Assembly (NCBI RefSeq): GCF_027489515.1 | Contig: NZ_JAIXZS010000031.1 | Coordinates: 1-39,230 of the forward strand | Reading direction: 5' to 3' | DNA from: Novosphingobium sp. | GTDB taxonomy: Bacteria; Pseudomonadota; Alphaproteobacteria; Sphingomonadales; Sphingomonadaceae | DNA length: 39,230 nt | Shown: piece after piece, positions 15,432 to 22,548 of the stretch | Layout: each line of letters starts with the position of its first letter | Position numbering within the stretch: the first letter of the stretch is position 1 | Notes under the pieces: generated by a model | Seen by the model: only the letters and a program-made list of their open reading frames with translations | Told to the model about the DNA's origin: nothing | The model's database searches: none | Position numbers and translations under genes: made by a program

Positions 15432-16223
15432 TTACTTCACGTACTTGTGGAAGTCCGGCGTGCGCCGTTCCTGGAACGCGCGCATGCCTTCCTTCGATTC
15501 CTCAGTGTCGTAAAACAGCTTCACCGAATTGAGCGCCATCATCGAAATGCCGCGAATGTTGTCGCTGTCGGCATTGAAGCTGCGCTTGGCCAGCGCCAGC
15601 GCCGTAGGCGAACGCTGGCCGAGCATCTCGGTCCACTCATCGACCGCTGCGTCGAGCTCGGCAGCAGGGACCACCTTGTTGACGAGGCCCATCTCGAGCG
15701 CTTCCTGCGCCGAGTACTGCAGGTTCAGGAACCACATTTCGCGCGCCTTCTTGTCGCCAACGTGGCGGGCGAGAAATGCAGTGCCCCAGCCGGCATCGAC
15801 CGAGCCGACCTTGGGGCCGACCTGGCCGAACTTGGCCGTGTCGGCCGCGATGGTGAGGTCGCAGAGCGTGGCAAACACATTGCCGCCGCCAATCGCGAAG
15901 CCGTTGACGCGCGCGATCACGGGCTTGGGAATGTCGCGAATGATCGACTGGAACTCGTCGATCGGCAGTCCGACAATGCCGCGCCCGTCATACTGGCCGT
16001 CCTTCGCGCTCTGGTCACCGCCGGTGCAGAATGCCTTTTCGCCCGCGCCGGTCAGCACAATCGACGACACACCGCGATCATCGGCGGCAAGCTTGAATGC
16101 TGCGATCAGTTCCTCGATCGTCTGCGCGCGGAAAGCGTTGTAAAGCTTGGGACGGTTGATCGTGACCCATGCGGCGCGGCCGCGCACTTCATAGAGAATG
16201 TCTTCGAATTCGGGGGTGCTCAT
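15432..16223 (-). CDS. badI: BadI-like 2-ketocyclohexanecarboxyl-CoA hydrolase (ring-opening crotonase)
   Basis: A 263-residue crotonase of the MenB/BadI type. Signatures that recall Rhodopseudomonas BadI are AFCTGGDQS, the DGRGIVGLP segment, KPVIARVNGFAIGGGNV, FGQVGPKVGSVDAGWGTAF and the C-terminal YDTEESKEGMRAFQERR. The two Glu residues of true hydratases are absent, as expected for a C-C hydrolase. BadI opens the 2-keto-cyclohexanecarboxyl-CoA ring by retro-Claisen hydrolysis to pimelyl-CoA; here the substrate may carry ring substituents. The start ATG 16223 has AAGGA upstream and overlaps the thioesterase stop (ATGA). The comparison was made from memory, not by alignment. Confidence 0.82.
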   Translation of the reverse strand: MSTPEFEDILYEVRGRAAWVTINRPKLYNAFRAQTIEELIAAFKLAADDRGVSSIVLTGAGEKAFCTGGDQSAKDGQYDGRGIVGLPIDEFQSIIRDIPKPVIARVNGFAIGGGNVFATLCDLTIAADTAKFGQVGPKVGSVDAGWGTAFLARHVGDKKAREMWFLNLQYSAQEALEMGLVNKVVPAAELDAAVDEWTEMLGQRSPTALALAKRSFNADSDNIRGISMMALNSVKLFYDTEESKEGMRAFQERRTPDFHKYVK

Positions 16224-16648
16224 GGCGCATCCTTCCTTTTGAAACTGCGATAAATTGCGTTCGACCGGCCAACCTTGGCGCCATCGACGGTCATGACCGC
16301 CTGCGTGAAAATCAGGCTGCCAGTCCCGCGCAGGAGCGTCACCTCCGCCAGCAGCCACCGATCCCGGGGGACCGGGGCGAGATAGTCGACCGACAGCGTG
16401 ACAGTCGGCGTATGGTCTGCACCGTCATCGGAATAGTCACGCAAGGCCGCGCATTGGTAATCGGCAAAGGTAGCCAGTGCGCCGCCGTGCATCACGTCAA
16501 ACGGGTTGCAGTGCGCTGTGGTGACGAACAGGGCCAGCCTTCCGCTCTGGCGATCAATCCACACATCGCCGATCGTCCAGGTCCCGTCGCCGGGGGGCGT
16601 GTGGCAGGCCCAGTTTCCGGCCAGAGGAGGCGGACCGATCGGCGGCAT
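16220..16648 (-). CDS. PaaI-type hotdog-fold acyl-CoA thioesterase
   Basis: A 142-residue protein with the hotdog signature NPFDVMHGGALATFAD and the strands TVTLSVDYLAPV and SLIFTQAVMTVDGAKVG. Such enzymes hydrolyse stalled or aromatic acyl-CoAs to protect the CoA pool. It lies between the BadH-like and BadI-like genes, ten bases after the former and overlapping the latter by four, so all three are probably co-expressed. A housekeeping role that clears dead-end CoA esters is inferred. Confidence 0.83.
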   Translation of the reverse strand: MPPIGPPPLAGNWACHTPPGDGTWTIGDVWIDRQSGRLALFVTTAHCNPFDVMHGGALATFADYQCAALRDYSDDGADHTPTVTLSVDYLAPVPRDRWLLAEVTLLRGTGSLIFTQAVMTVDGAKVGRSNAIYRSFKRKDAP

Positions 16649-16658
16649 GGCGCCCGAC

Positions 16659-17420
16659 TCAGACCATGTTCATGCCGCCGGAGACCGAAATGGCCTGGCC
16701 GGTGATGTAGGCGCCGTCGTCCGAAGCGAGCAACGCGACGATCCCGGCGTAGTCCTCAGGCTCGCCCATGCGGCCAAGCGGGATGCCGCGCTCGAGCGCG
16801 GCCTTCCATTTCTCGGCCTCGGGGCCGGTGCCGGCAACTTCGGCCATCATCGGGGTGTTGGTCGGCCCCGGGCACACGGCGTTGCACAGTACGTTCTTGC
16901 GCGCGAGTTCGCGGGCGATCGACTTGGTGAAGCTAATGAGGCCGCCCTTGCACGCCGAATAGACCGCTTCCATCGCGGTGCCGACCTTGGCGGCATCCGA
17001 GGCGATGTTGATGATGCGGCCGCCGCCATGCTCGACCATCTTGCCAGCCACGGCAAAATGGGTGTTGAGATTGCCGGTGAGGTTGATCGCGATGACTTTG
17101 TCCCAGAATTCGGGCGTGGTCTTGAGGAACGGGGCGGGGCGGTCCCAACCGGCGTTGTTGACCAGTGTCCAGATCGGGCCCAGTTCGGCTTCGACCGCCT
17201 CGACAGCCGCCTGAACGGCAGGCAGATCGCTGACATCAAGCTGCCAGGTGCGAACGATGGCACCATCACCCGCCAGCAGCGCGGTCTCTTCGCCCGCTGC
17301 CATGCTGAGGTCGAAGATCGCGACCTTGCAGCCTTCCGCCGCGAGCCGCAGTGTCAAGGCGCGGCCAATGCCTTGTCCGCCGCCGGTGACAATGGCGACC
17401 TTTCCGTCCAATCCTCTCAC
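16659..17420 (-). CDS. badH: BadH-like 2-hydroxycyclohexanecarboxyl-CoA dehydrogenase (SDR)
   Basis: A 253-residue SDR with TGGGQGIG, NNAGWD, INLTGNL, NIASDAAKVGTAMEAVYSACKGG (catalytic Ser, Tyr and Lys) and CPGPTNTPMMAEV. The NNAGWD and IASDAAKVG segments recall BadH of Rhodopseudomonas. BadH oxidises 2-hydroxycyclohexanecarboxyl-CoA to the 2-keto ester that BadI opens. The frame begins at ATG 17432, but GGAGG lies inside that extension, five bases from GTG 17420; starting there also matches the BadH N-terminus in length. It sits 25 bases after the MarR gene, the same regulator-dehydrogenase-hydrolase order reported for badR, badH, badI. Confidence 0.82.
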   Translation of the reverse strand: MRGLDGKVAIVTGGGQGIGRALTLRLAAEGCKVAIFDLSMAAGEETALLAGDGAIVRTWQLDVSDLPAVQAAVEAVEAELGPIWTLVNNAGWDRPAPFLKTTPEFWDKVIAINLTGNLNTHFAVAGKMVEHGGGRIINIASDAAKVGTAMEAVYSACKGGLISFTKSIARELARKNVLCNAVCPGPTNTPMMAEVAGTGPEAEKWKAALERGIPLGRMGEPEDYAGIVALLASDDGAYITGQAISVSGGMNMV

Positions 17421-17445
17421 GTATTCCTCCATTCGGACTTGGCGG

Positions 17446-17925
17446 TCAGAGATCGAAGTCCTGTCCGCCCTCTGCTTCGCCGCCAGCCAGATCGAGCAGG
17501 CGGTTCTTGATTTTCACGAGCACAAGCGCCGCAGCGTCGAGTTCATCCTCGCTGACGGTCGCCAGAATGTCGGCCTCGACCGCGTCAACGCTTTCGCGGA
17601 TGGTCGAGACCAGCTTCAGCCCGGCGCGGGTCAGGAAGACCCGGCGTGCGCGCGCATCGCGCTCGTCAGCGCGCCGTTCGACAAAACCGCCGGATTCCAT
17701 CCGGTCGATCAGGCCGCCGATCGCTACCTTGGTCAGGTCAAGGTCGGCTGCGAGCGCGGTCTGGGTCATGCCGTCGCGGCGCGAGAGGAAAGCCAGAACC
17801 CACCACTGCGAGCGCGTTAGCCCGAGCGGCTTGAGCGCACGGTCAACCACGATTCGTCGCAGCCGCGAGACATCATGGATGAGGAAGCCGAAACGCAGAC
17901 TGGAATCGAGATTTTTCTGGATCAT
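17446..17925 (-). CDS. MarR-family transcriptional regulator (BadR-like by position)
   Basis: A 159-residue winged helix-turn-helix protein. The recognition region MTQTALAADLDLTKVAIGG is followed by the wing DERDARARRVFLT and a long dimerisation helix; the N-terminus is also helical. The start ATG 17925 has GGAGG seven bases upstream; the longer frame to 18003 lacks this. It lies inside the catabolic operon directly before the BadH-like gene, so it probably autoregulates the operon and senses a CoA-ester intermediate, as BadR senses 2-ketocyclohexanecarboxyl-CoA. A palindrome in the 74-base gap upstream is its likely operator. Family firm; BadR orthology is inference from position. Confidence 0.87.
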   Translation of the reverse strand: MIQKNLDSSLRFGFLIHDVSRLRRIVVDRALKPLGLTRSQWWVLAFLSRRDGMTQTALAADLDLTKVAIGGLIDRMESGGFVERRADERDARARRVFLTRAGLKLVSTIRESVDAVEADILATVSEDELDAAALVLVKIKNRLLDLAGGEAEGGQDFDL

Positions 17926-17971
17926 CAAGGAACCTCCGGGAGAGACATTTCCTGGACTAGCCGTAGCCGCG

Positions 17972-17983
17972 CCTTGCGCAAGG
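17972..17983. promoter_or_regulatory. Candidate MarR-type operator CCTTGCGCAAGG
   Basis: A perfect 12-base palindrome lies in the 74-base gap between the acyl-CoA dehydrogenase stop and the marR start. The TTGC/GCAA half-sites resemble those of many MarR proteins. Its TTGCGC could double as the -35 box of a weak internal promoter with TAGTCC 16 bases further on the minus strand. Confidence 0.5.
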
Positions 17984-17999
17984 GGGAGAGTAAGCCGGT

Positions 18000-19163
18000 T
18001 CACCTTTTGGCGCTCAGCTTGCCCTTGAACATGTCACGCGAGATAATGGTCTTCATCACCTCGATGGAGCCGCCGGCGATCTTGACGATCCGCGCATCGG
18101 CATAGGCGCGCGCGATCGGGTACTCCCACATGTAGCCCCAGCCGCCAAACAATTGCAGGCATTTGTCGACCGTCTCGCAGTGCAGCTCTGACGTGACCAT
18201 CTTGGCCATGGCGGCATCGACGGGATTGAGCTCGCCTCGCATGAACAGCTCGATGCACTTGTCGGTAAACACGCGTGCCATCACGCTACGGGCCTTCAAG
18301 TCGGCGAGTACAAACTGGGTGTTCTGGAAGTCCGCGATGGTCTGGTCGAAGGCCCGGCGCTCGCTGGTGTACTCGACTGTGTAGTCAATCACCGTCTCGA
18401 CCACGGTGGCCGAGCGGATCGCCTGCGCCAGCCGCTCCTGCGCCAGCTTGGTCATCATAAGCGAGAAGCCTTTGCCTTCCTCGCCCAGCATCGCATCTGC
18501 ATCAACGCGCAGGTTGTCGAAGAACAGCTCGGACGTATCCTGCGCCTTCATCCCCAGTTTGTCGAGATTCTTGCCCCGATTGAAGCCGGGCAGCGAGGCG
18601 TCAACGAGGAACAGCGTCACGCCTTTGGCGCCGGCCGCGGTATCGGTCTTGGTGGCAAGCACCAGCACGTCGCACATCTGGCCATTCGAAATGAACACCT
18701 TCTGCCCATTGATGACGAAGTGGTTGCCATTGCGCTCCGCCTTGGTGCGGATCGCCTTGAGGTCGCTGCCAGCGTGCGGCTCGGTCATGCCGAGCGAGCC
18801 GATCGCCTCGCCGCGCACCATTTTCGGCAGCCAGTGGCGTTTCTGCTCGTCGCTGCCGAAGGTAAGGATATATGTCGCGACCAAATCAGTGTGTATTAGG
18901 AACCCAGGGCCGCTGGCGCCGACGCGCCAAAGTTCTTCAAAAACCACCACGTCGAACAGATAGTCGAGCCCGAGGCCGCCGTATTCCTCGGGCACGGTGC
19001 AGCAAAGCATGCCGGCCTCGCCCGCCTTGAGCCACAACTCACGCGGTACAATCCCGTTTTTCTCCCACTGATCGTGGAAGGGGACGATTTCCTTCTCGAC
19101 GAAGTGGCGCACTGTTTGGCGCCACATTTCGTGCTCGGGCTGGAATATCGAACGTTCAATCAT
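18000..19163 (-). CDS. Acyl-CoA dehydrogenase (long-chain/isovaleryl-type active site)
   Basis: A 387-residue FAD-dependent dehydrogenase with the signatures GSLGMTEPHAGSDL, FISNGQMCD and the C-terminal LFGGWGYMWEYPIARAYADARI. At the position of the usual catalytic Glu near the C-terminus the sequence reads AGGSIE, a Gly. A Glu at 243 in AQERLAQA matches the alternative base position known from long-chain and isovaleryl-CoA dehydrogenases. It should form a 2,3-double bond in an acyl-CoA; in a Bad-type pathway it would be the AliB-like step. The start overlaps the stop of a 40-codon ORF, and the MarR gene follows 74 bases downstream. Confidence 0.9.
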   Translation of the reverse strand: MIERSIFQPEHEMWRQTVRHFVEKEIVPFHDQWEKNGIVPRELWLKAGEAGMLCCTVPEEYGGLGLDYLFDVVVFEELWRVGASGPGFLIHTDLVATYILTFGSDEQKRHWLPKMVRGEAIGSLGMTEPHAGSDLKAIRTKAERNGNHFVINGQKVFISNGQMCDVLVLATKTDTAAGAKGVTLFLVDASLPGFNRGKNLDKLGMKAQDTSELFFDNLRVDADAMLGEEGKGFSLMMTKLAQERLAQAIRSATVVETVIDYTVEYTSERRAFDQTIADFQNTQFVLADLKARSVMARVFTDKCIELFMRGELNPVDAAMAKMVTSELHCETVDKCLQLFGGWGYMWEYPIARAYADARIVKIAGGSIEVMKTIISRDMFKGKLSAKR

Positions 19164-19282
19164 TGGGCAGCCTTCAATCGCGGGAGCTGGCGGTCGGCGG
19201 CAGGAGTGGGTCCGGCGAAGTGCTGACCTGCGGCGACTGCTGCGGACTGGCCAACTTGCGTGTCGTCGGTGAAAAAGGTCAT
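19160..19282 (-). CDS. Small 40-residue ORF coupled to the acyl-CoA dehydrogenase
   Basis: ATG at 19282 is preceded by an excellent ribosome binding site (AAGGAGGGG about five bases upstream). The frame runs 40 codons and ends in TGA overlapping the ATG of the acyl-CoA dehydrogenase (ATGA). The product starts MTFFTDDTQVGQ and ends LPRLKAAQ; it is soluble, Ala- and Gln-rich, with no membrane segment or motif that I recognise. About two thirds of codons end in G or C. It is the first gene of the long operon. It could be a real small protein, or a leader whose translation opens the start of the dehydrogenase. Confidence 0.5.
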   Translation of the reverse strand: MTFFTDDTQVGQSAAVAAGQHFAGPTPAADRQLPRLKAAQ

Positions 19283-19439
19283 CGTCCCCTCCTTGTCTCG
19301 CCAGCCTGACCTCAAGGCCAATTGCTCTTGCCAGACAATGTGAAGCTGTTTACTACTGTATTTGAGCCTGTCAAGCGCGAGTGTAGCAAAGCCGCCACTT
19401 TGGAGCGATAAGGCAGGGTATCGGATCGAGGAGAAGCGG
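19283..19439. promoter_or_regulatory. Divergent promoter region of the two large CoA-metabolism operons
   Basis: On the minus strand TTGACA (19374-19369) is 16 bases from TAAACA (19352-19347), which would start the acyl-CoA dehydrogenase operon near 19340. On the plus strand TTGAGC (19362-19367) is 16 bases from TAGCAA (19384-19389), reading toward the synthase-DUF35 gene. The two -35 boxes overlap, so the operons may share control. No TCAAC-N6-GTTGA site is present here. Confidence 0.4.
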
Positions 19440-20882
19440 GTGTCAGGGCTAACGCAATCGTTCGGTATTGCCGCGCTCGGCGGCTATGTCCCGCTGCTTC
19501 GGCTAGACCGGAAGGCGGCGGCCCGCGAACTGGCCTGGTCCGGCCTACCAATGCCGCGAACGGGTACGCGCGCCGTTGCCGATTGGGATGAGGATGCGCT
19601 GACCATGGCAGTGGAAGCGGCCCGCCTGCTATGCCCGGAAAGCGCGCCGGACGCGCTCCGGTTCGCTTCGACTTCAGCCTATTTCACCGATCGCGCGCAA
19701 AGCGGGATGGCTCTCGATGCACTAGCCATGCCGCGCACGGTGCGCACCAGCGATGCCGCAAATTCGCGGCGCGCTGCCACCTCGGCCATGCTCGATGCCC
19801 TGTTGGGCAGGCGAGACGAGATCGTGACGGCTGGAGAGAAGCGGCCCACCCAACCGGGCAGTGCGGCGCAACTCGCCTTCGGCGACGGCGCGGCGGCTGT
19901 GCGCACTGGGCCTGATGCGCCCGCGAGGCTCGCTGGCTATGCCAGTCTCTCGCACGATCTGGTCGACCGCTACGCGTCGCGCGATCATCCGTTCACCTAC
20001 GCCTACGAAGAGCGTTTCGTGCGCGATGTGGCAGTGGCCGAAGTGCTGGTGCCGGTGGTGCGCGCAGCGTGTGTAGCTGCCGGCATTGCGCCCGGGCAAC
20101 TTGCCCATGCCGCCGTGCATGAACCGGTTGGCGGGTGCTGGCGTGCAGTGGCCAAGGCGCTGGACTGCGGCATCCCCAATCATTGTGAAGCGGTTTCCGA
20201 AATGGCCGGCGATCTGGGCACGGCCCACGCCCTCTATGGGCTCGGTCTCGCGCTCGACACGGCAGAAGTTGGTGAATTTGTGCTCCTCGTCAGCTTCGGC
20301 AGCGGCGCCGATGCCATGGTGTTCGAGGTGACCAGTCCGGTTCCGGGGGCGAGCGCCATGGCGGCGGCTCTCAAGGAAGGGCAGGTCCTCGCGAGCTATT
20401 CGCGCTTCCTCAGCCTGACTGGTTCGCTCGAGCTCGACTGGGGCATGCGTGCCGAATTCGAGCAGAAGGCGCAAGCGACTGTTCTCGAACGGGTGGGCCG
20501 CGATATGATCGGCTTCATCGGCGGGCGCGACAGCACCGGCAACGTGCAGTTCCCCAAGAGCGCCTTCCCCGTCAATCCGGCGCTGTCTGAGGTCGAAATG
20601 ATGGAGGACGTGCGGCTAGCCGATCTTGAAGCGAGGATTGTTTCGATCACAGCCGACCGGCTCAACTTCAGCCCAGATCCGCCTTTTGACTTCGGCCTTG
20701 TCCAATTCAAAAATGGCGCCCGCGTCCTGATGGAAATGGTCAATCGCCCCGCCGAAGGCTTTCGTGTCGGCGACCGGGTGCGGATGCGGCTGCGCATCAA
20801 AGCGCAGAACCGCCGTCTCGGCTTTCGCACCTACTTCTGGAAAGCGGCGCCGTTGATGCGGCCCGTGCTGGGAGACGCCTGA
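19440..20882 (+). CDS. HMG-CoA-synthase-like domain fused to a DUF35 OB-fold domain
   Basis: A 480-residue two-domain protein. Residues about 1-335 have the thiolase-superfamily HMG-CoA synthase fold (FGIAALGGYVPLLRL start, LAFGDGAAAV, NHCEAVSEMAGDLGTAH). At the nucleophile position, where relatives have NSCRAGT, the sequence is NSRRAAT with Arg110, so the catalytic Cys appears lost. Residues about 350-480 resemble a DUF35 OB fold (TADRLNFSPDPPFDFGLVQF), but the N-terminal zinc-ribbon cysteines are replaced (GGRDSTGNVQFPKS). In archaeal and bacterial complexes DUF35 bridges thiolase and synthase. I start at GTG 19440, preceded by GAGGAGAA. The thiolase start overlaps this stop by one base, indicating tight coupling. 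Confidence 0.78.
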   Translation: MSGLTQSFGIAALGGYVPLLRLDRKAAARELAWSGLPMPRTGTRAVADWDEDALTMAVEAARLLCPESAPDALRFASTSAYFTDRAQSGMALDALAMPRTVRTSDAANSRRAATSAMLDALLGRRDEIVTAGEKRPTQPGSAAQLAFGDGAAAVRTGPDAPARLAGYASLSHDLVDRYASRDHPFTYAYEERFVRDVAVAEVLVPVVRAACVAAGIAPGQLAHAAVHEPVGGCWRAVAKALDCGIPNHCEAVSEMAGDLGTAHALYGLGLALDTAEVGEFVLLVSFGSGADAMVFEVTSPVPGASAMAAALKEGQVLASYSRFLSLTGSLELDWGMRAEFEQKAQATVLERVGRDMIGFIGGRDSTGNVQFPKSAFPVNPALSEVEMMEDVRLADLEARIVSITADRLNFSPDPPFDFGLVQFKNGARVLMEMVNRPAEGFRVGDRVRMRLRIKAQNRRLGFRTYFWKAAPLMRPVLGDA

Positions 20883-22081
20883 TGGCCACGGGAATACGCG
20901 ACAAGGTGGCCATCATCGGCATGGGCTGCACGCGGTTTGGCGAGCGCTGGGATGTGGGTGCGGACGGGTTGATGGTCGAGGCGTTTCTCGAAGCGCTGGC
21001 CGATGCCGGCATCGAGCGCGCGCGAATCGAAGCCGCCTGGGTCGGCAACGCGCTTGATGACATCAACGTCGGCAACAGTGCGCTGCCTGCCGCACACGCG
21101 CTGCGGCTCAGTACAGTGCCCGTCACCCGGGTCGAAAACATGTGCGCCACGGGCACCGAGGCGCTGCGCGGTGCGGCTTATGCCGTCGCTTCGGGCGCAG
21201 TGGATATTGCGCTGGCGATTGGCGTCGAGAAACTAAAGGATACCGGCTACGGCGGGCTGCCGCTGCGGACCAAGGGTATGCAGAACGATCTGTGGATGCC
21301 TTATGGCTCTGCGCCGGGTACCTTTGCCCAGCTCGCTGGTGCTTATGCTGCGCGGCACGGCATTGCTGTCGGAGATCTCAAGCGTGCGATGGCGCATGTT
21401 TCGTGGAAGAGCCACCAAAACGGCGCGCTGTCGCCCAAAGCGCACCTGCGCGGCGCGGTCGATATGGAAAAGATCCTGAACGCGCCGCTGATCGCCGATC
21501 CGCTGGGCCTGTTCGATTGCTGCGGGGTTTCGGATGGAGCTGCCGCCGCCATTGTGACCACGCCCGAAATTGCCCGCGCGCTCGGCAAGGCTGACCCGGT
21601 AACGATCAAGGCGATCCAGCTTTCGGCGAGCAATGGCTGGGAAATGCAGTTCGGCGCATGGGATGGGGCCTCGGTGCCCAATACCCGCGCCGCCGCCGCG
21701 CGCGCCTATGCCGAAGCCGGTATCCGTGATCCGCGCGCCGAACTCGACATGACCGAGGTGCATGACTGCTTCTCCATCACCGAACTGGTGATCATGGAGG
21801 ACCTCGGCCTGTCGGACGACGGCCGCGCGCCTGCCGATATCCTCGACGGGCGTTTTGATAGCGGCGGTGCGATCCCGTGCCAGCTTGATGGTGGGCTCAA
21901 GTGCTTTGGGCATCCGGTCGGTGCCTCTGGTCTGCGCATGGCCTACGAGGTCTATACCCAGCTTCAGGGCCGGGCAGGTGAGCGCCAGCGAGGCAAGGTC
22001 GACTTTGGCCTGACGCACAACTTGGGCGGATCGCCGTTCAACAGCGTGGCCGCCGTTGCGATCCTCGGCCGGTTGAACTGA
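20882..22081 (+). CDS. Acetyl-CoA acetyltransferase, SCP-x-type thiolase
   Basis: A 399-residue thiolase-fold enzyme. The nucleophilic Cys88 is present in VENMCATGTEALR. The HDCF motif (about 294-297) marks the SCP-x/SCP2 subgroup, and GHPVGASG (about 342-349) supplies the catalytic His. The C-terminal LTHNLGGSPFNS lacks the second Cys of classical thiolases. It may perform thiolysis of a 3-ketoacyl-CoA, or, by analogy to Ltp2 with its DUF35 partner, a retro-aldol cleavage; retention of Cys88 favours thiolysis. It is coupled to the DUF35 fusion and followed by a MaoC hydratase, suggesting one complex. Confidence 0.88.
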   Translation: MATGIRDKVAIIGMGCTRFGERWDVGADGLMVEAFLEALADAGIERARIEAAWVGNALDDINVGNSALPAAHALRLSTVPVTRVENMCATGTEALRGAAYAVASGAVDIALAIGVEKLKDTGYGGLPLRTKGMQNDLWMPYGSAPGTFAQLAGAYAARHGIAVGDLKRAMAHVSWKSHQNGALSPKAHLRGAVDMEKILNAPLIADPLGLFDCCGVSDGAAAAIVTTPEIARALGKADPVTIKAIQLSASNGWEMQFGAWDGASVPNTRAAAARAYAEAGIRDPRAELDMTEVHDCFSITELVIMEDLGLSDDGRAPADILDGRFDSGGAIPCQLDGGLKCFGHPVGASGLRMAYEVYTQLQGRAGERQRGKVDFGLTHNLGGSPFNSVAAVAILGRLN

Positions 22082-22095
22082 GAGGGATTTGAAAA

Positions 22096-22548
22096 ATGGC
22101 AGGTCTGTGGTTTGACGAATTCACGGTGGGGCAGGTCTTCCGGCACGAGGTCCGCAAGACCGTGCTGGACTATGAAAACAGCCTGTTTTCTTCGCTCACC
22201 TACAATCCGGCGCAGATCCATATCGATCATGCCTATTGCGAAGGTACCGAGTTCGGCCAGCCGCTGATGAACTCGATCTTCACGCTCGGACTGGTGATCG
22301 GACTCAGCGTGCAGGACACCACCATGGGCACCACTGTAGGCAATCTTGGGATGACTGAGACGACGTTCCCCAAGCCGGTGTTCTCGGGCGATACGCTCCG
22401 CGCCGAAACGCGGGTGCTGGAGCTGCGAGAAAGCAAATCACGGCCCACGCAGGGCATCGTCACCTTCGAGCACATCGGGCTTAACCAGCGCAACGAAGTG
22501 GTATGCCGCACTGTGCGCAACGCGCTGATGATGAAGAAGCCGGCATGA
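22096..22548 (+). CDS. MaoC-family dehydratase (mesaconyl-CoA-hydratase-like)
   Basis: A 150-residue hotdog protein with the hydratase pair in NPAQIHIDHAY and the family strand FPKPVFSGDTLRAETRVLELR. The family adds water to 2-enoyl-CoAs. The close pairing with a CitE-like lyase (ATGA overlap at the stop) recalls mesaconyl-CoA hydratase with malyl/citramalyl-CoA lyase. Its place after the thiolase also recalls hydratase-aldolase complexes of steroid side-chain degradation. The start has GAGAGGGA 10 bases upstream. Confidence 0.85.
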   Translation: MAGLWFDEFTVGQVFRHEVRKTVLDYENSLFSSLTYNPAQIHIDHAYCEGTEFGQPLMNSIFTLGLVIGLSVQDTTMGTTVGNLGMTETTFPKPVFSGDTLRAETRVLELRESKSRPTQGIVTFEHIGLNQRNEVVCRTVRNALMMKKPA

